Below are positions 1-8,220 of a DNA stretch of 30,405 nucleotides, in pieces. Source of the stretch: JBBPYR01 sp038199755 (lineage in GTDB: Bacteria > Chloroflexota > Ktedonobacteria > Ktedonobacterales > Ktedonobacteraceae); the NCBI GenBank assembly GCA_038199755.1, contig JBBPYR010000004.1:1-30405 (forward strand), given 5' to 3'. Position 1 is the stretch's first letter; every line of letters begins with the position of its first letter. The notes under the pieces are model-generated. The model was given only the letters and a program-made list of their open reading frames with translations, ran no database searches and was not told the origin of the DNA. The translations under genes and the position numbers were made by a program.

Positions 1-118
1 AGGCCTCGTGACGAAACGCTTGCAATGTGTTAAGGTTCATGTGAGTAATGCTCCTTGTTGTGATAACACGAACATTACTCTCTTCGGCAATCTCTCGCAA
101 GTGAGGTTGCCATTTTGG
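1..118 (-). other. Open reading-frame fragment of unknown identity running off the left edge
   Basis: The minus strand is open for 39 codons from a TGA at 119-121 to the window edge and has protein-like composition (it contains LREIAEESNVRVITTRSI). There is no plausible start at its upstream end, so if it is coding it has lost its beginning at about 118, just where the AIPR frame on the other strand opens (105). That pattern would fit a recombination or insertion junction. I do not recognise the family, and a 39-codon open frame can arise by chance. Confidence 0.25.
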
Positions 119-830
119 TCAAGTTAGTCTAAACGTCAATACTAGGGAAAAAAGCTTTATCGATAGGATTACGCTTACAACAAATAGTCAAAATGCGGTA
201 TCAGATCGAGATCTGAGATCAAATGATGAGTTACAACGTAACTTGCAAGAACTTTTTAAAGTTCGTGGTTACTACTATGAACGAAAGCCACGTATGTTTA
301 AGGATTCCTCATTAACAAGAAACGAGAAGAAAAAAATAATTTCTAATGAAAAGGTGGGGCAAGCCCATATCGCAGTTGTACAACGTCAACCTGCTATTGC
401 GATGGCTCACAGTAACAAGCTGTGGTCTGATACTTTTTATCAAAATACTTACGGATCAAGTGTAGAAGAATTGCTGGGCAGTTATCTTATCTACTCCTAC
501 TGTGTTAATAGAAGTAAACAGTTAGGCAAAACTCTTACAGGAATTGATAAAGCTGTTGTAAAATATGGAAATTTTCATTTAGCGAGGATTATTGGGAGCC
601 GACTAATAGGAGAATACTGGCGTCAGTTCTCGCCACAACTGTTAGCAAAACATATCTCGGATATAGAGAAGAATCCTGATATTCTACGCGACGATTATGA
701 CGCTGCTCAAATTATCTTAAAAGATATTGTAGAGGATTTATCCAATAAAGACACATCCAAATTGATAAATGTTTTCAAATCAGATCGGATAAAACAGAAA
801 TTAGATGGAGCAATGAAGAAAAAAAATTAA
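105..830 (+). pseudogene. AIPR-family (abortive infection phage resistance) protein, 5'-truncated
   Basis: The frame opens after a TGA at 102-104 and runs to the TAA at 828-830, giving about 241 codons with no ATG near its beginning; a TTG lies at 243. The segment around 171-300 encodes TNSQNAV, RDLRSND and GYYYERKP, the hallmark core of AIPR proteins (Pfam AIPR), which are usually 500-700 residues long. Only the C-terminal part is present: the N-terminal half that normally precedes TNSQN is missing, and I could not find it in other frames of positions 1-104. The stop overlaps the dndA stop on the opposite strand. AIPR proteins are known from phage-resistance loci, often next to DNA-modification genes, so the location beside dnd fits. 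I considered DndB, which also has a DGQHR-like fold, but the TNSQN/RDLRSND/YYERK run is AIPR. The remnant is probably non-functional unless translation begins at TTG 243. Confidence 0.8.
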
Positions 831-2008
831 AGTGTTAGTTCTTTAACATTTACAATAGAGCTTATTAAACATTTCTCCACTATGCTAATTTCTTGCAAGG
901 TATTGGAACGTCCCAGCCCAAACCGTACTGAACAATAAGCCCGTTCTTCATCGTATCCTAACGCGAGAATAACGTGTGAAGGCTCAACTCTCGCCGTTGT
1001 ACATGCCGAGCCAGTAGACATAGCGATTTCATGTTTGAGTTCTACTACTAACGCTCGGCTTTCAACGCCTGGAATGAAGACATTCAGGTTGTGTGGTAAT
1101 CTTTGTGTGGGATGTCCGTTAAGCTCTATGCCTTCAATGTTAGCCTGTATTCCTTCCCATAGACGATCCCTTAGTTCCTTCAGGCGTTGCCCCTCGGCTT
1201 CCATCTCTTGATCGGCTATTTCGGCAGCTTTCCCCATCCCGACAATACCTGGAACATTTAGAGTGCCAGAACGCATATTTCGCTCGTGTCCTCCACCGTG
1301 CATCTGGGAAACGAGTTTAACGCGAGGTTGCAATTTACGCACATAAAGGGAACCGATACCTTTAGGGCCGTAAAATTTATGTGCTGACAGAGAAAGCAGG
1401 TCAATATTCATAGCTTCTACATCTATAGGTATATGCCCTACTGCTTGCGTGGCATCTGTATGGAAGAAGACCTCATGTTCCCGCGCAATCTTACCAATTT
1501 CGGCAATTGGAGCGATTGTACCAATCTCATTGTTAGCAGCCATGATAGAGATAAGTACAGTTTGTGGTGTAATCGCCTGCTGTACAACCCCTGGGTCTAC
1601 AAGGCCGTACTTATCTACTGGTAAATAGGTAACTTGCCAACCCTTACTCTCTAGATAGTGGCAAGGGTCTAACACAGCATGATGTTCGGTTACGCAAGTA
1701 ATAATATGCTTACCTTTTTTAGCATACTGTTCTGCTACACCAAGGATCGCCAGATTATCTGCTTCGGTTGCTCCACTGGTAAACACCATCTCATCATGTC
1801 TAGCATTGATAAGCTGAGCTAATTGCTTGCGGGCCTTTTCTACTGCTTGAAATGCTTCCCCACCATACTCATGATCAACACTAGCAGCATTACCAAAGCA
1901 TTGCGTAAAATACGGTAGCATAGTGTCCAAAACTCTTGAGTCAACTGGAGTTGTTGCGTGATGATCCATGTAAATAGGACGACCAGCTAAATTATTGTGT
2001 TCAGACAT
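827..2008 (-). CDS. dndA: Cysteine desulfurase DndA (IscS/NifS class I)
   Basis: PLP-dependent enzyme that removes sulfur from L-cysteine as an enzyme-bound persulfide; in phosphorothioation it supplies sulfur to DndC and helps build its Fe-S cluster. The start at 2008 is chosen over the upstream ATG at 2023 because GGAG lies 7 bases before it. It gives 393 residues, normal for the family. Visible motifs: DHHATTP near the N-terminus, TEHHAVLD, HTDATQAVGH, the PLP lysine in SAHKFYGPKG (Lys211), and the catalytic cysteine in the long class-I loop STGSACTTARVEPSHV (Cys336). It is the last gene of the dndC-D-E-A operon and its start overlaps the dndE stop by 8 bases. In the first described systems dndA is transcribed divergently from dndB-E, so its place downstream on the same strand is a variant order. 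The position makes a Dnd role much more likely than general Fe-S assembly. Confidence 0.9.
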   Translation of the reverse strand: MSEHNNLAGRPIYMDHHATTPVDSRVLDTMLPYFTQCFGNAASVDHEYGGEAFQAVEKARKQLAQLINARHDEMVFTSGATEADNLAILGVAEQYAKKGKHIITCVTEHHAVLDPCHYLESKGWQVTYLPVDKYGLVDPGVVQQAITPQTVLISIMAANNEIGTIAPIAEIGKIAREHEVFFHTDATQAVGHIPIDVEAMNIDLLSLSAHKFYGPKGIGSLYVRKLQPRVKLVSQMHGGGHERNMRSGTLNVPGIVGMGKAAEIADQEMEAEGQRLKELRDRLWEGIQANIEGIELNGHPTQRLPHNLNVFIPGVESRALVVELKHEIAMSTGSACTTARVEPSHVILALGYDEERAYCSVRFGLGRSNTLQEISIVEKCLISSIVNVKELTL

Positions 2009-2423
2009 GAAGTAGCTCCGCATCTAAATTAGGATAAGTATTTTTCATACGTTGTTGCGCTTCAGCAACTATATCAGCTAAATCTTCTAATCCCTTGAGT
2101 CTTTGATAGAGCATTAAAACGCCTCTACTTAAATGAGCTTTGAAATGCATTTCCAAATTTGCTTCTGGATCAAGGCCATCTTGTACCAAACGTTCTCGCA
2201 GTATCGCAAAGAAAAAGATATCCCATTGTCCTGTAAGAGTGTAACGATTGAATTCACGCCCTTGACCCTCAGCATACAACAATGGATCAGGCGTGTTTTT
2301 CTCTGCTAAAGACAGGCAATACCCTAAACGGCACAGTAGATTCGGCGTTAGCCCAGTCCGTGCTTTCAGATTGCGTAAACGCTGATCTACGTCTTCGTCT
2401 ACATAAATGCGATTAAATGCCAT
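2001..2423 (-). CDS. dndE: DNA phosphorothioation protein DndE
   Basis: Small DNA-binding subunit of the Dnd complex; known homologues bind nicked double-stranded DNA and are needed for sulfur insertion together with DndC and DndD. The protein is 140 residues and begins MAFNRIYVDED; the middle has the family's GREFNRYTLTG region followed by a helical segment (WDIFFFAILRERL) and an HLSRGVLML stretch. I chose ATG 2423 rather than GTG 2429 because the AGAGG ribosome site is 9 bases from the ATG but only 3 from the GTG. The gene starts inside the end of dndD (overlap 11 bases) and ends inside the start of dndA (overlap 8 bases), which points to translational coupling of the three genes. Confidence 0.88.
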   Translation of the reverse strand: MAFNRIYVDEDVDQRLRNLKARTGLTPNLLCRLGYCLSLAEKNTPDPLLYAEGQGREFNRYTLTGQWDIFFFAILRERLVQDGLDPEANLEMHFKAHLSRGVLMLYQRLKGLEDLADIVAEAQQRMKNTYPNLDAELLHV

Positions 2424-4470
2424 AAACACTTACCTCTTCTTCCAATACGTCATCTTGCAAAGAGAGAAAATCTTCACGCGTAACAAAACTCTCTCCAATT
2501 TCTGTGTCATGACTCAGCCGATAGATACGTGCCAGATATGGCTTCACTTCAGTCAATAAGTTTGCATCCAACTCAGCATCAGTGGTGAATAATAGTACCT
2601 GGTCACTCACCTTTGGTATGTAGTCATTTATGAGACGTAAACGGTGAGTTTCATCAAGTCTCGCGAGAGGAGTATCAATTGCTAAAGGTAATGGACGATG
2701 GCTTACTAGCCTCAGTGCCCAGAATAATGCTAATGCATACAGTTGTCGTTCCCCCGCCGAGAAGTTATTTAAATCGACAGTATTGCCATTAATATCCTCT
2801 AGGCGAACACTGAAATCTTCTGGGCTGACATAGGCTCGCGATAGTAACGTTTCTTTACGACATATTTTATTGAAACATATAGTCAACGCTTCTTCTAGTG
2901 ATTCTAATTTTTGACGTATTAAAGCATCTTTATATGTGCGGAGCACAAGCCTACTGCGCTCCGCAAGCTTCTGTTGCTTCTCAACTTTGCGAGCTTTTTC
3001 ATATTGTTCTAGTACAGCTTCTAATTCTCGGAACTTTTCGCTATGCTGAAACTGTAACGAGCCAATCTCCCCGTTTAGTTGTGCCTGTCGTCTTTGTTTC
3101 GCGTTAAGAACAGCTTGCAAACGTGCAATTTCGCTATGAATTGGAGCCAGAATAGAATCATCGGGCGCACGCTGTAAATCAGTTTCAAGCCGTCGTTGTT
3201 CTTCTTTCAGGCTGCGAAGACGCTGTCCTTGAAGTTGAACTTGCTGTGATAGCGTATGAAGCACTTGCGAAATCCACTGCTTAAGTTGCTGTTGTTCTGG
3301 TTCAGCTAGATGGTGTATAATTCCTATCTCTAGTGAAAACTGGGCATCCTGAAGTACATGTAGCTTTTCGACAAGTCGTTCAGTAAGCAGTTCTCGACTG
3401 TTAGAGGATACTTCTAATTTATCCCATAGGTCATCTGACCGTAACATCATTTCTAACTGAGGCAATTTTTCTTCCCACAGCGAACTAAACATTTTGTTAC
3501 GGCGAGTCTCTATCTCCTCTGTTAATCTTTTGCTTAACCTCAAACAGAGTTCTGGCACTAGTGTGAAAGGTAGTAAATCCGCACATAAATCACGAAGTTG
3601 GCCAGATAAACCATCAACCTCTTTTTTTACAACTTGCAACCGCTCTTGCACCATTGGGCGTTTTGCTGCATAAGCTCCACCCTCAGATGCAAGCAGACGT
3701 TCCTGCTGGGCTAACGCTGATGCACAACTAGATGCATCATTATTAATCTCATCTAATTCCTCGTGTAGCTGAGCTAACTGTTCTTCTAGCGCATCAACGA
3801 CAGTTCTCTGTTCAAGCACTTTAACATACAACTGATCTAGTTTAGCCGTACTTCCCTGACGTGTGATAAGCTGTTCTAGATCTACTTGTAAACGCTGAAC
3901 CAGATCTAATCCAAACAGACGATCTAATATCTCCCCTAGCACCCTATTTTGCTGATCTGTGCTGGCAAGAGCATCTAACTGCTCGGCATCAAAGAAGCAA
4001 ATTTGACCAACGCCCGGAGACACAAAGTCATCTAACCACGTCTGATAATCATGAGCATCGACCTCTGGAGGCCGACCATTTTGTAACACCTTAAGGGTTT
4101 CTTGCAAAGAACGTCCATGCCTATGCCAGGTACGCTCTACCTGTATATCAAAAGAATGTCCAGATCTAACGAACTGAAAGCTTAATGCCACGGCACTACT
4201 ATCGCTCATCGTTGTACCATGAGGAACACGGTGCATACGACTCAACACAAAATTATTATATTGAGGTGAACTAACCAGTTTTCCTAAGTATCCCGTGCCA
4301 AAAAGAGCAAGACCCATAGCCTGAAAGAGTGTTGTTTTGCCCGCTCCATTATGTCCGCTAAAAACTGTTAGATGATGCATCGAGCCTTTGTCAAAATAAG
4401 GAGCAAGATCGAAAGAATGTTTTCCACTAAAAACACCAAAGTTATCAATAGTTAAATTTAGAAGACGCAT
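2413..4470 (-). CDS. dndD: DNA phosphorothioation ATPase DndD (SMC/RecN-like)
   Basis: ABC/SMC-type ATPase of the phosphorothioation machinery, thought to use ATP to open or nick DNA for sulfur exchange. The 685 residues show the split-ATPase layout: Walker A GHNGAGKT at 39-46, a long Gln/Glu/Leu-rich coiled coil from about 190 to 530, then the ABC signature NFSAGERQ at 569-576, Walker B LAIDTP near 596-601 and a D-loop LARLD. Length and arrangement match DndD. ATG 4470 has an AGGG site 6 bases upstream. It follows dndC after 24 bases and overlaps dndE. RecN or SbcC were considered, but the dnd neighbours settle the name. Confidence 0.93.
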   Translation of the reverse strand: MRLLNLTIDNFGVFSGKHSFDLAPYFDKGSMHHLTVFSGHNGAGKTTLFQAMGLALFGTGYLGKLVSSPQYNNFVLSRMHRVPHGTTMSDSSAVALSFQFVRSGHSFDIQVERTWHRHGRSLQETLKVLQNGRPPEVDAHDYQTWLDDFVSPGVGQICFFDAEQLDALASTDQQNRVLGEILDRLFGLDLVQRLQVDLEQLITRQGSTAKLDQLYVKVLEQRTVVDALEEQLAQLHEELDEINNDASSCASALAQQERLLASEGGAYAAKRPMVQERLQVVKKEVDGLSGQLRDLCADLLPFTLVPELCLRLSKRLTEEIETRRNKMFSSLWEEKLPQLEMMLRSDDLWDKLEVSSNSRELLTERLVEKLHVLQDAQFSLEIGIIHHLAEPEQQQLKQWISQVLHTLSQQVQLQGQRLRSLKEEQRRLETDLQRAPDDSILAPIHSEIARLQAVLNAKQRRQAQLNGEIGSLQFQHSEKFRELEAVLEQYEKARKVEKQQKLAERSRLVLRTYKDALIRQKLESLEEALTICFNKICRKETLLSRAYVSPEDFSVRLEDINGNTVDLNNFSAGERQLYALALFWALRLVSHRPLPLAIDTPLARLDETHRLRLINDYIPKVSDQVLLFTTDAELDANLLTEVKPYLARIYRLSHDTEIGESFVTREDFLSLQDDVLEEEVSVYGI

Positions 4471-4494
4471 TTCTTACCCTAACTATATTAATAG

Positions 4495-5934
4495 CTACTG
4501 TACTAATCTCAACTGTCTGAGCGTTTCATTCTTTTCCTTTTCTGCATCTACAACTTCAGCCTCACTACCCCACTCTCTGTTTAACACGCTATTTAGGGCT
4601 TTAAATGCGCTTGCTCTTCTTGTCATGCCTGTTGATTGTCGTTCCACTTCTAACAAGCGTGCAATGAGATCAAAGGGCAGATTATGTTCCTGACATAGGC
4701 TAGATAGTAATTCTTTTTGTTCGGAGTCAAAAGTGTTATCATCATCCACAGGCCAAGCTAGATCAAAACCGTAGACTGCGCGAAATATTTGCGGAACAGA
4801 ATCTTCCCAATCCTGCCGTTCGACGCGCCATAAACGCCGAATTTCACATAATTCCTCTGCCGAAATTAATTCCATCGTAGCATCAGGCCCATCTCTACGA
4901 ACAGCTTGTTGTGTGCGCAATACTTTTTCTAGCATCGTCTTGCTAGTTTCTAAAGTGTAAGTACGTGCTGCAAGCGTTCCATCCTTCTTAAACACTACTC
5001 TTCCGTCACGTCCTTTAAAGTCGCGGAACTCACGTTTATGCTCTGGCTCCGTTGTTTTGACGAGCCATTCTCTAAACTCTAGCAGTGGAACCATCCATTC
5101 TTCACCATTGTCAATCAGTGCTTCCATAGAGGTATCACGTCTGGCAACAGTACAAACCCAACACCCAAATCGGCTATTACCACAAGAAGGCGTTGTTGTG
5201 TCGATTACAAGAGGACACTCACCTGCACTCGCATTACGATAGAGAGCCGCCAAATCTCTATTACTGTTACCCCAAGGAGAAGGATTCTGTAGTAAATATT
5301 TCCAAACATCATCTGTCGAAAAATCAGCTATCGGTGCGTAAACATACGCCCCTCGCAGCGAACTATGACGACGCAGCAAATGTCCCTTTACTTGATATGT
5401 GCTCATCAACTGCATACGTGTAGAACTTTCAGCTTTACGCACTCCAAGAACCATTATTACTTCGCTGTATTGTGCCACCTTTTGCTCGATAAAACGGTTC
5501 GCTGGACTTATTTTCATACGCTCGGTACACCAACGGAAGCGCGTAGTAGGAGCAGGATAACCTCGCCCAATAAGATTGACCCAAAAGCCGTCATTTACTG
5601 TAGGCATAACTTTCTCGGCACTAAAAGGCATACCTTGACGTTCAGCAGCTTCATTAATACGTCGTAGGGTAGTATCAATATAGTCAACAATAACGGGGGT
5701 TTCCACTTTTGTATCAGAAGCAATAACAAATATAGGTTTTTGTCTTTCCTCTGGTGGAAGCTCCTTAATAGCATTCCAAATGAGTTGCAAAATAGTAGTA
5801 GAATCCTTACCACCACTGTAGCCAATTACCCAAGGTTGCGGATAGCGTTTATAGACATCGCGTATCTCTTCATGAATGTCTCGAATGCTTCGATACGTGA
5901 AGACTGATCGCTCATTAGGAAGTTCAGCAAGCAT
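4495..5934 (-). CDS. dndC: DNA phosphorothioation sulfurtransferase DndC (PAPS reductase-like)
   Basis: Fe-S protein of the ATP-pyrophosphatase/PAPS-reductase superfamily that activates the DNA backbone and passes on sulfur from DndA. The frame is open further upstream, but ATG 5934 is preceded at 7 bases by GAGGAG and starts the conserved part, giving 479 residues. Motifs: P-loop SGGKDST at 40-46, GVRKAESSTR near 164-173, and cysteines at about 136, 240, 251, 258 and 261 (the SCG...FGCWVC cluster), the set expected to hold a 4Fe-4S cluster. It is the first gene of the operon. Upstream of it lie a repeat element at 6055-6071 and 6134-6162 and no dndB, the usual first gene and regulator, so expression control must differ from the classical case. 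Confidence 0.93.
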   Translation of the reverse strand: MLAELPNERSVFTYRSIRDIHEEIRDVYKRYPQPWVIGYSGGKDSTTILQLIWNAIKELPPEERQKPIFVIASDTKVETPVIVDYIDTTLRRINEAAERQGMPFSAEKVMPTVNDGFWVNLIGRGYPAPTTRFRWCTERMKISPANRFIEQKVAQYSEVIMVLGVRKAESSTRMQLMSTYQVKGHLLRRHSSLRGAYVYAPIADFSTDDVWKYLLQNPSPWGNSNRDLAALYRNASAGECPLVIDTTTPSCGNSRFGCWVCTVARRDTSMEALIDNGEEWMVPLLEFREWLVKTTEPEHKREFRDFKGRDGRVVFKKDGTLAARTYTLETSKTMLEKVLRTQQAVRRDGPDATMELISAEELCEIRRLWRVERQDWEDSVPQIFRAVYGFDLAWPVDDDNTFDSEQKELLSSLCQEHNLPFDLIARLLEVERQSTGMTRRASAFKALNSVLNREWGSEAEVVDAEKEKNETLRQLRLVQ

Positions 5935-6054
5935 AAATATCTCCTCACTCTCCGTCACTAGTCTTTTAGAAGTAGATTGCGCTCTCTTTGTCTTTCCAAC
6001 AAAAAATATTGATAGAATAGTTAGATAGAAACACAAAATTTCTCGCTATCCTCG

Positions 6055-6162
6055 TTTCAATCGCAACCGCGCTGTGTCATATTTTCCTCCATTAAAAGAT
6101 GTGTAATTTGAACGAGTAGCAAGAGGGACTTATTTTCAATCGCAACCGCGATACGTTTGAAA
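6055..6162. repeat. Two copies of a CRISPR-repeat-like or operator-like element
   Basis: The 17 bases TTTCAATCGCAACCGCG occur at 6055-6071 and again at 6134-6150, 79 bases apart. The second copy continues to 6162 and becomes partly palindromic: TTTCAA pairs with TTGAAA, and inside it TCGC-AACC-GCGA forms a small hairpin. Read on the minus strand the unit ends in GCGATTGAAA, like many CRISPR repeats, and the spacing suits a repeat plus one spacer. Only two copies exist, the first is incomplete and no cas gene is visible. The alternative is a binding site controlling dndC, whose start is 120 bases away. Confidence 0.5.
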
Positions 6163-6616
6163 TAGGGATGAACTTAATGAATAAACTACCCAGCTAGCGA
6201 AGAAAACATTTGTTCAAGGGAAATATGTTCTATATAAGAGTAATCCACAAATTACTTCATAAAGCAAGTGTTTAAAAGCAATCTTTTACCATGCATAATA
6301 TGAGCAAATTAAGCTGTTCTTACACGTGCTAATACGATAACCTATCATCAATTGTAACAGCACTAGCGAATTTTAGCCTTTCTTTATGCATCTATTGCTA
6401 TATGCCATATGTGTATAGCCCTCTGCCTAAGCAGAAAACATATAACATAAGAGATTATAAAATAATCATTGCTTCCTTCATGTTAAGCCTCCATAGCAAA
6501 AAACGGCGTAAGGGCTCCTTCTTAGGACAATGAACATCAAAAGGCTTCAAGGGCTGTACAAAGACCCCTGTATCGATATAGCATACAGCATCTTGCGAAA
6601 AATCGCAGAAGTATAA

Positions 6617-6664
6617 GAACTCCCCATCACACACCCCATTGTCCCCAAAAGCAGCAGCGAAGCT
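6617..6664. repeat. Dispersed repeat, copy 1
   Basis: This stretch is almost identical to 7716-7763: it starts AACTCCCCATCACACACCCC and ends AAAAGCAGCAGCGAAGC, with one substitution and a two-base length difference in the C-run between. It lies in the gene-free region upstream of dndC. This copy lacks the second arm of the hairpin that the other copy forms. Confidence 0.75.
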
Positions 6665-6864
6665 TCCTTTCCGACCACCTGACGTGCAACGTCTTCCTTG
6701 CATTCTGTCTGAGCATAAGCGCACTCCTCTTCGTCTGATGACGCGCAGCGTAGGAACGATAGCTCCGTTTCAGACGGAATTTCAAGAAGCTGCGAGAGCA
6801 GCGTTGACAGAATGAGTAAGGAGACGGACGCGATAGCGGCGTTGGTGGCCGGAATAAGGAGCAG

Positions 6865-6938
6865 CCAGCTTCAGCGCGTCCCTTGCTGAGGCGCGATTCG
6901 CCAACGGGTACGGGACGCGCTGAAGCTGGTCCCTACGG
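6865..6938. repeat. Hairpin intergenic repeat (copy A)
   Basis: An exact 18-base inverted repeat (6865-6882 with 6912-6929) encloses a 29-base loop. The loop end and right arm carry the shared signature: AACGGGTACG, the variable stem, then CCCTACGG. The same plan occurs at 10056-10124 and 18191-18276, with half copies at 6976-7006, about 20226-20250 and 22862-22906. Confidence 0.8.
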
Positions 6939-6975
6939 ATGGGTTTTTCCATGATGACCAGAGTAATTAGTTAAC

Positions 6976-7006
6976 ATCCATTATCGCGCCCCCGTACCCG
7001 TTGGCT
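6976..7006 (-). repeat. Half copy of the hairpin repeat, reversed
   Basis: On the minus strand this reads GCCAACGGGTACG followed by GGGGCGCGATAATGGATG, that is the shared AACGGGTACG core and a stem sequence close to that at 22880-22896. The partner arm is not evident, so the copy is decayed or partial. It sits 40 bases from copy A in opposite orientation. Confidence 0.6.
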
Positions 7007-7173
7007 TAATCCAGGTGGATTGATGCTTGACCAGAACGAAACGACTCTAGCAAGCGTTCATTAGAGTAGAGAACCTTTTGATACCGTAGCTCATGTTGCT
7101 TAACGATCTCAAACGAGAAGGCCAAATACAGTACAGTTCTCGTCTATGGGTTTTCTGAGAAAGAAGTGTTTCT

Positions 7174-7686
7174 ATGTGGAACAACAAAAGCACAAGAAAA
7201 GCATTCGTCATCATCGTCTGCTTTCTCGTCGTAGGAATCGTATTCTTAGGGAGTGTCATACGTAGTCAAGTCGCGAATGCAGCAACCATTGCCCCATCTC
7301 ATGCTCACTCAGCATCTTCAAGCAGCGTCGTCACGACGAATGCAGCAACATTCAGGGTCACAAGCATTGATATGTCTGTCACCCCATCAACCACCTCGCT
7401 CTGGAAATGCAGCTCCTACATTCAGGTCGTCTACAATGCGGTGTTTCATGTCGTTTCAGGCCCACATGGGGGGACGATAGTGTTCTCTTACACCCTCAAT
7501 AATGGGCGTTCCCAAACGCCGGAAAAGTTAACCATTCTCACAGGTCAGCGTCTCTCAAACTTTACGTTTACCTGGCAAGGAAGTCTGCCAAGTGACCATA
7601 CCTACCCAGGGCTAGGAGGCGTGTTGGTCACAAGCCCGAATTCCATCCGATCTCCGATGGTTTCTCCAGCCGGAACGTGTAGCTAG
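7174..7686 (+). CDS. Small secreted protein of unknown function
   Basis: The 170-residue product begins with a basic N-terminus, a hydrophobic stretch (about residues 11-28) and an AxA-type site (VANA before ATIAP, about residue 36), so it is a typical Sec-exported protein. The mature part is Ser/Thr-rich at first and then looks like an all-beta domain; two cysteines (KCSSY and GTCS at the very end) could pair outside the cell. I do not recognise the family. ATG 7174 has only a weak AGAAAG site upstream. It stands alone, with a hairpin-bearing repeat downstream (7716-7775) that may end transcription. Confidence 0.65.
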   Translation: MWNNKSTRKAFVIIVCFLVVGIVFLGSVIRSQVANAATIAPSHAHSASSSSVVTTNAATFRVTSIDMSVTPSTTSLWKCSSYIQVVYNAVFHVVSGPHGGTIVFSYTLNNGRSQTPEKLTILTGQRLSNFTFTWQGSLPSDHTYPGLGGVLVTSPNSIRSPMVSPAGTCS

Positions 7687-7715
7687 TCCGAGAGGTTTTG
7701 AGCGTTCCTGCCAAA

Positions 7716-7763
7716 AACTCCCCATCACACACCCCATTGACCCCCCAAAAGCAGCAGCGAAGC
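7716..7763. repeat. Dispersed repeat, copy 2
   Basis: Near-identical partner of 6617-6664, here between the secreted-protein gene and the ABM gene. Its right end supplies the left arm of the hairpin at 7749-7775. Confidence 0.75.
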
Positions 7764-7775
7764 GCGCTGCTGCTT
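7747..7775 (-). terminator. Terminator-like hairpin between convergent genes
   Basis: AAGCAGCAGCG (7749-7759) pairs perfectly with CGCTGCTGCTT (7765-7775) across a 5-base loop. On the minus strand the 11-bp stem runs into TTTTGGGG, so it could end transcription of the leftward ABM gene (stop at 7843) and perhaps of the secreted-protein gene from the other side. The T-run is short. Confidence 0.45.
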
Positions 7776-7842
7776 CTGCGCTATCCGCCATGTTTTATTA
7801 CAGGGCTAATTTGTTCATCACCATTATGACACCCTGCCCCCA

Positions 7843-8220
7843 CTACAAATCCAGCGTCTCATACAAGAAGCGTTCGCGGCTCTCTAGATTAGGAATGCCC
7901 TCAGCCCAGGCGTACTGCTTAGCATGGGGTGACTCCACATGCGCCTGATATGCCGCCTCATCCACATACTGCTCATAGAGAAAGAACAACCGTGGATCAG
8001 AGAGCGAACGATGCCCTTGATACTGTAAGATGCCTGGTTCCTGAGTCTGAATGTAAGAAATGCCCAGGGTTTCGCGCTGCTCCAACAGACGCTCTACCGC
8101 CTGCTCTGTGGTCATTGGGTGCGATGCTACTGGTATCCCTCCCTGGTAAAGGGATGGAGCAGCAACGGGACTATCGGTCAATTCAATGTCAAAGGCAGTC
8201 TGAATGATTGTTCTCTTCAT
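7843..8220 (-). CDS. ABM-domain protein (antibiotic biosynthesis monooxygenase-like), chimeric N-terminus
   Basis: The 125-residue product has a C-terminal half (from about residue 60: GILQYQGHRSLSDPRLFFLY to the end) almost identical to the protein at 10157-10450, both typical of the small ferredoxin-like ABM fold (dimeric heme-free mono-oxygenases, heme-degrading or stress proteins). The N-terminal 50 residues (with SPVAAPSLYQGG) do not resemble the VVVALWRAKEGQEE strand-helix of the other copy, so the first beta strand of the fold may be missing or replaced. It is divergent from the DHA2 exporter at 8469, with 248 bases between. The substrate is unknown; function may be lost. Confidence 0.7.
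   Translation of the reverse strand: MKRTIIQTAFDIELTDSPVAAPSLYQGGIPVASHPMTTEQAVERLLEQRETLGISYIQTQEPGILQYQGHRSLSDPRLFFLYEQYVDEAAYQAHVESPHAKQYAWAEGIPNLESRERFLYETLDL

Larger units (their letters stand above)
6037..7173. other. Long region without a convincing gene, upstream of dndC
   Basis: About 1.1 kb. The left part (6037-6470) is AT-rich and holds the repeated element at 6055-6071 and 6134-6162. Positions 6617-6664 are a near copy of a segment at 7716-7763. Positions 6865-6938 form a hairpin repeat and 6976-7006 contain an inverted half copy of it. An 89-codon frame on the minus strand (6455-6724) is open, but it overlaps the dispersed repeat, has no recognisable motif and is rich in Cys and Arg, so I do not call it a gene. 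The dndC promoter should lie between 5935 and about 6060, but I see no clear -35/-10 pair. Confidence 0.6.

Noticed and set aside
243..830. DndB as the identity of the gene next to dndA
   Set aside because: The TNSQN, RDLRSND and YYERK run is characteristic of AIPR and the upstream half is absent; DndB would be about 360 residues with a DGQHR motif that I do not see.
6055..6162. Calling this a CRISPR array
   Set aside because: Only two copies exist, one of them partial, with no cas genes and no set of spacers; kept as a repeat.
6455..6724. 89-codon minus-strand frame as a gene
   Set aside because: It overlaps the dispersed repeat copy, has an odd Cys/Arg composition and no recognisable motif or good ribosome site.
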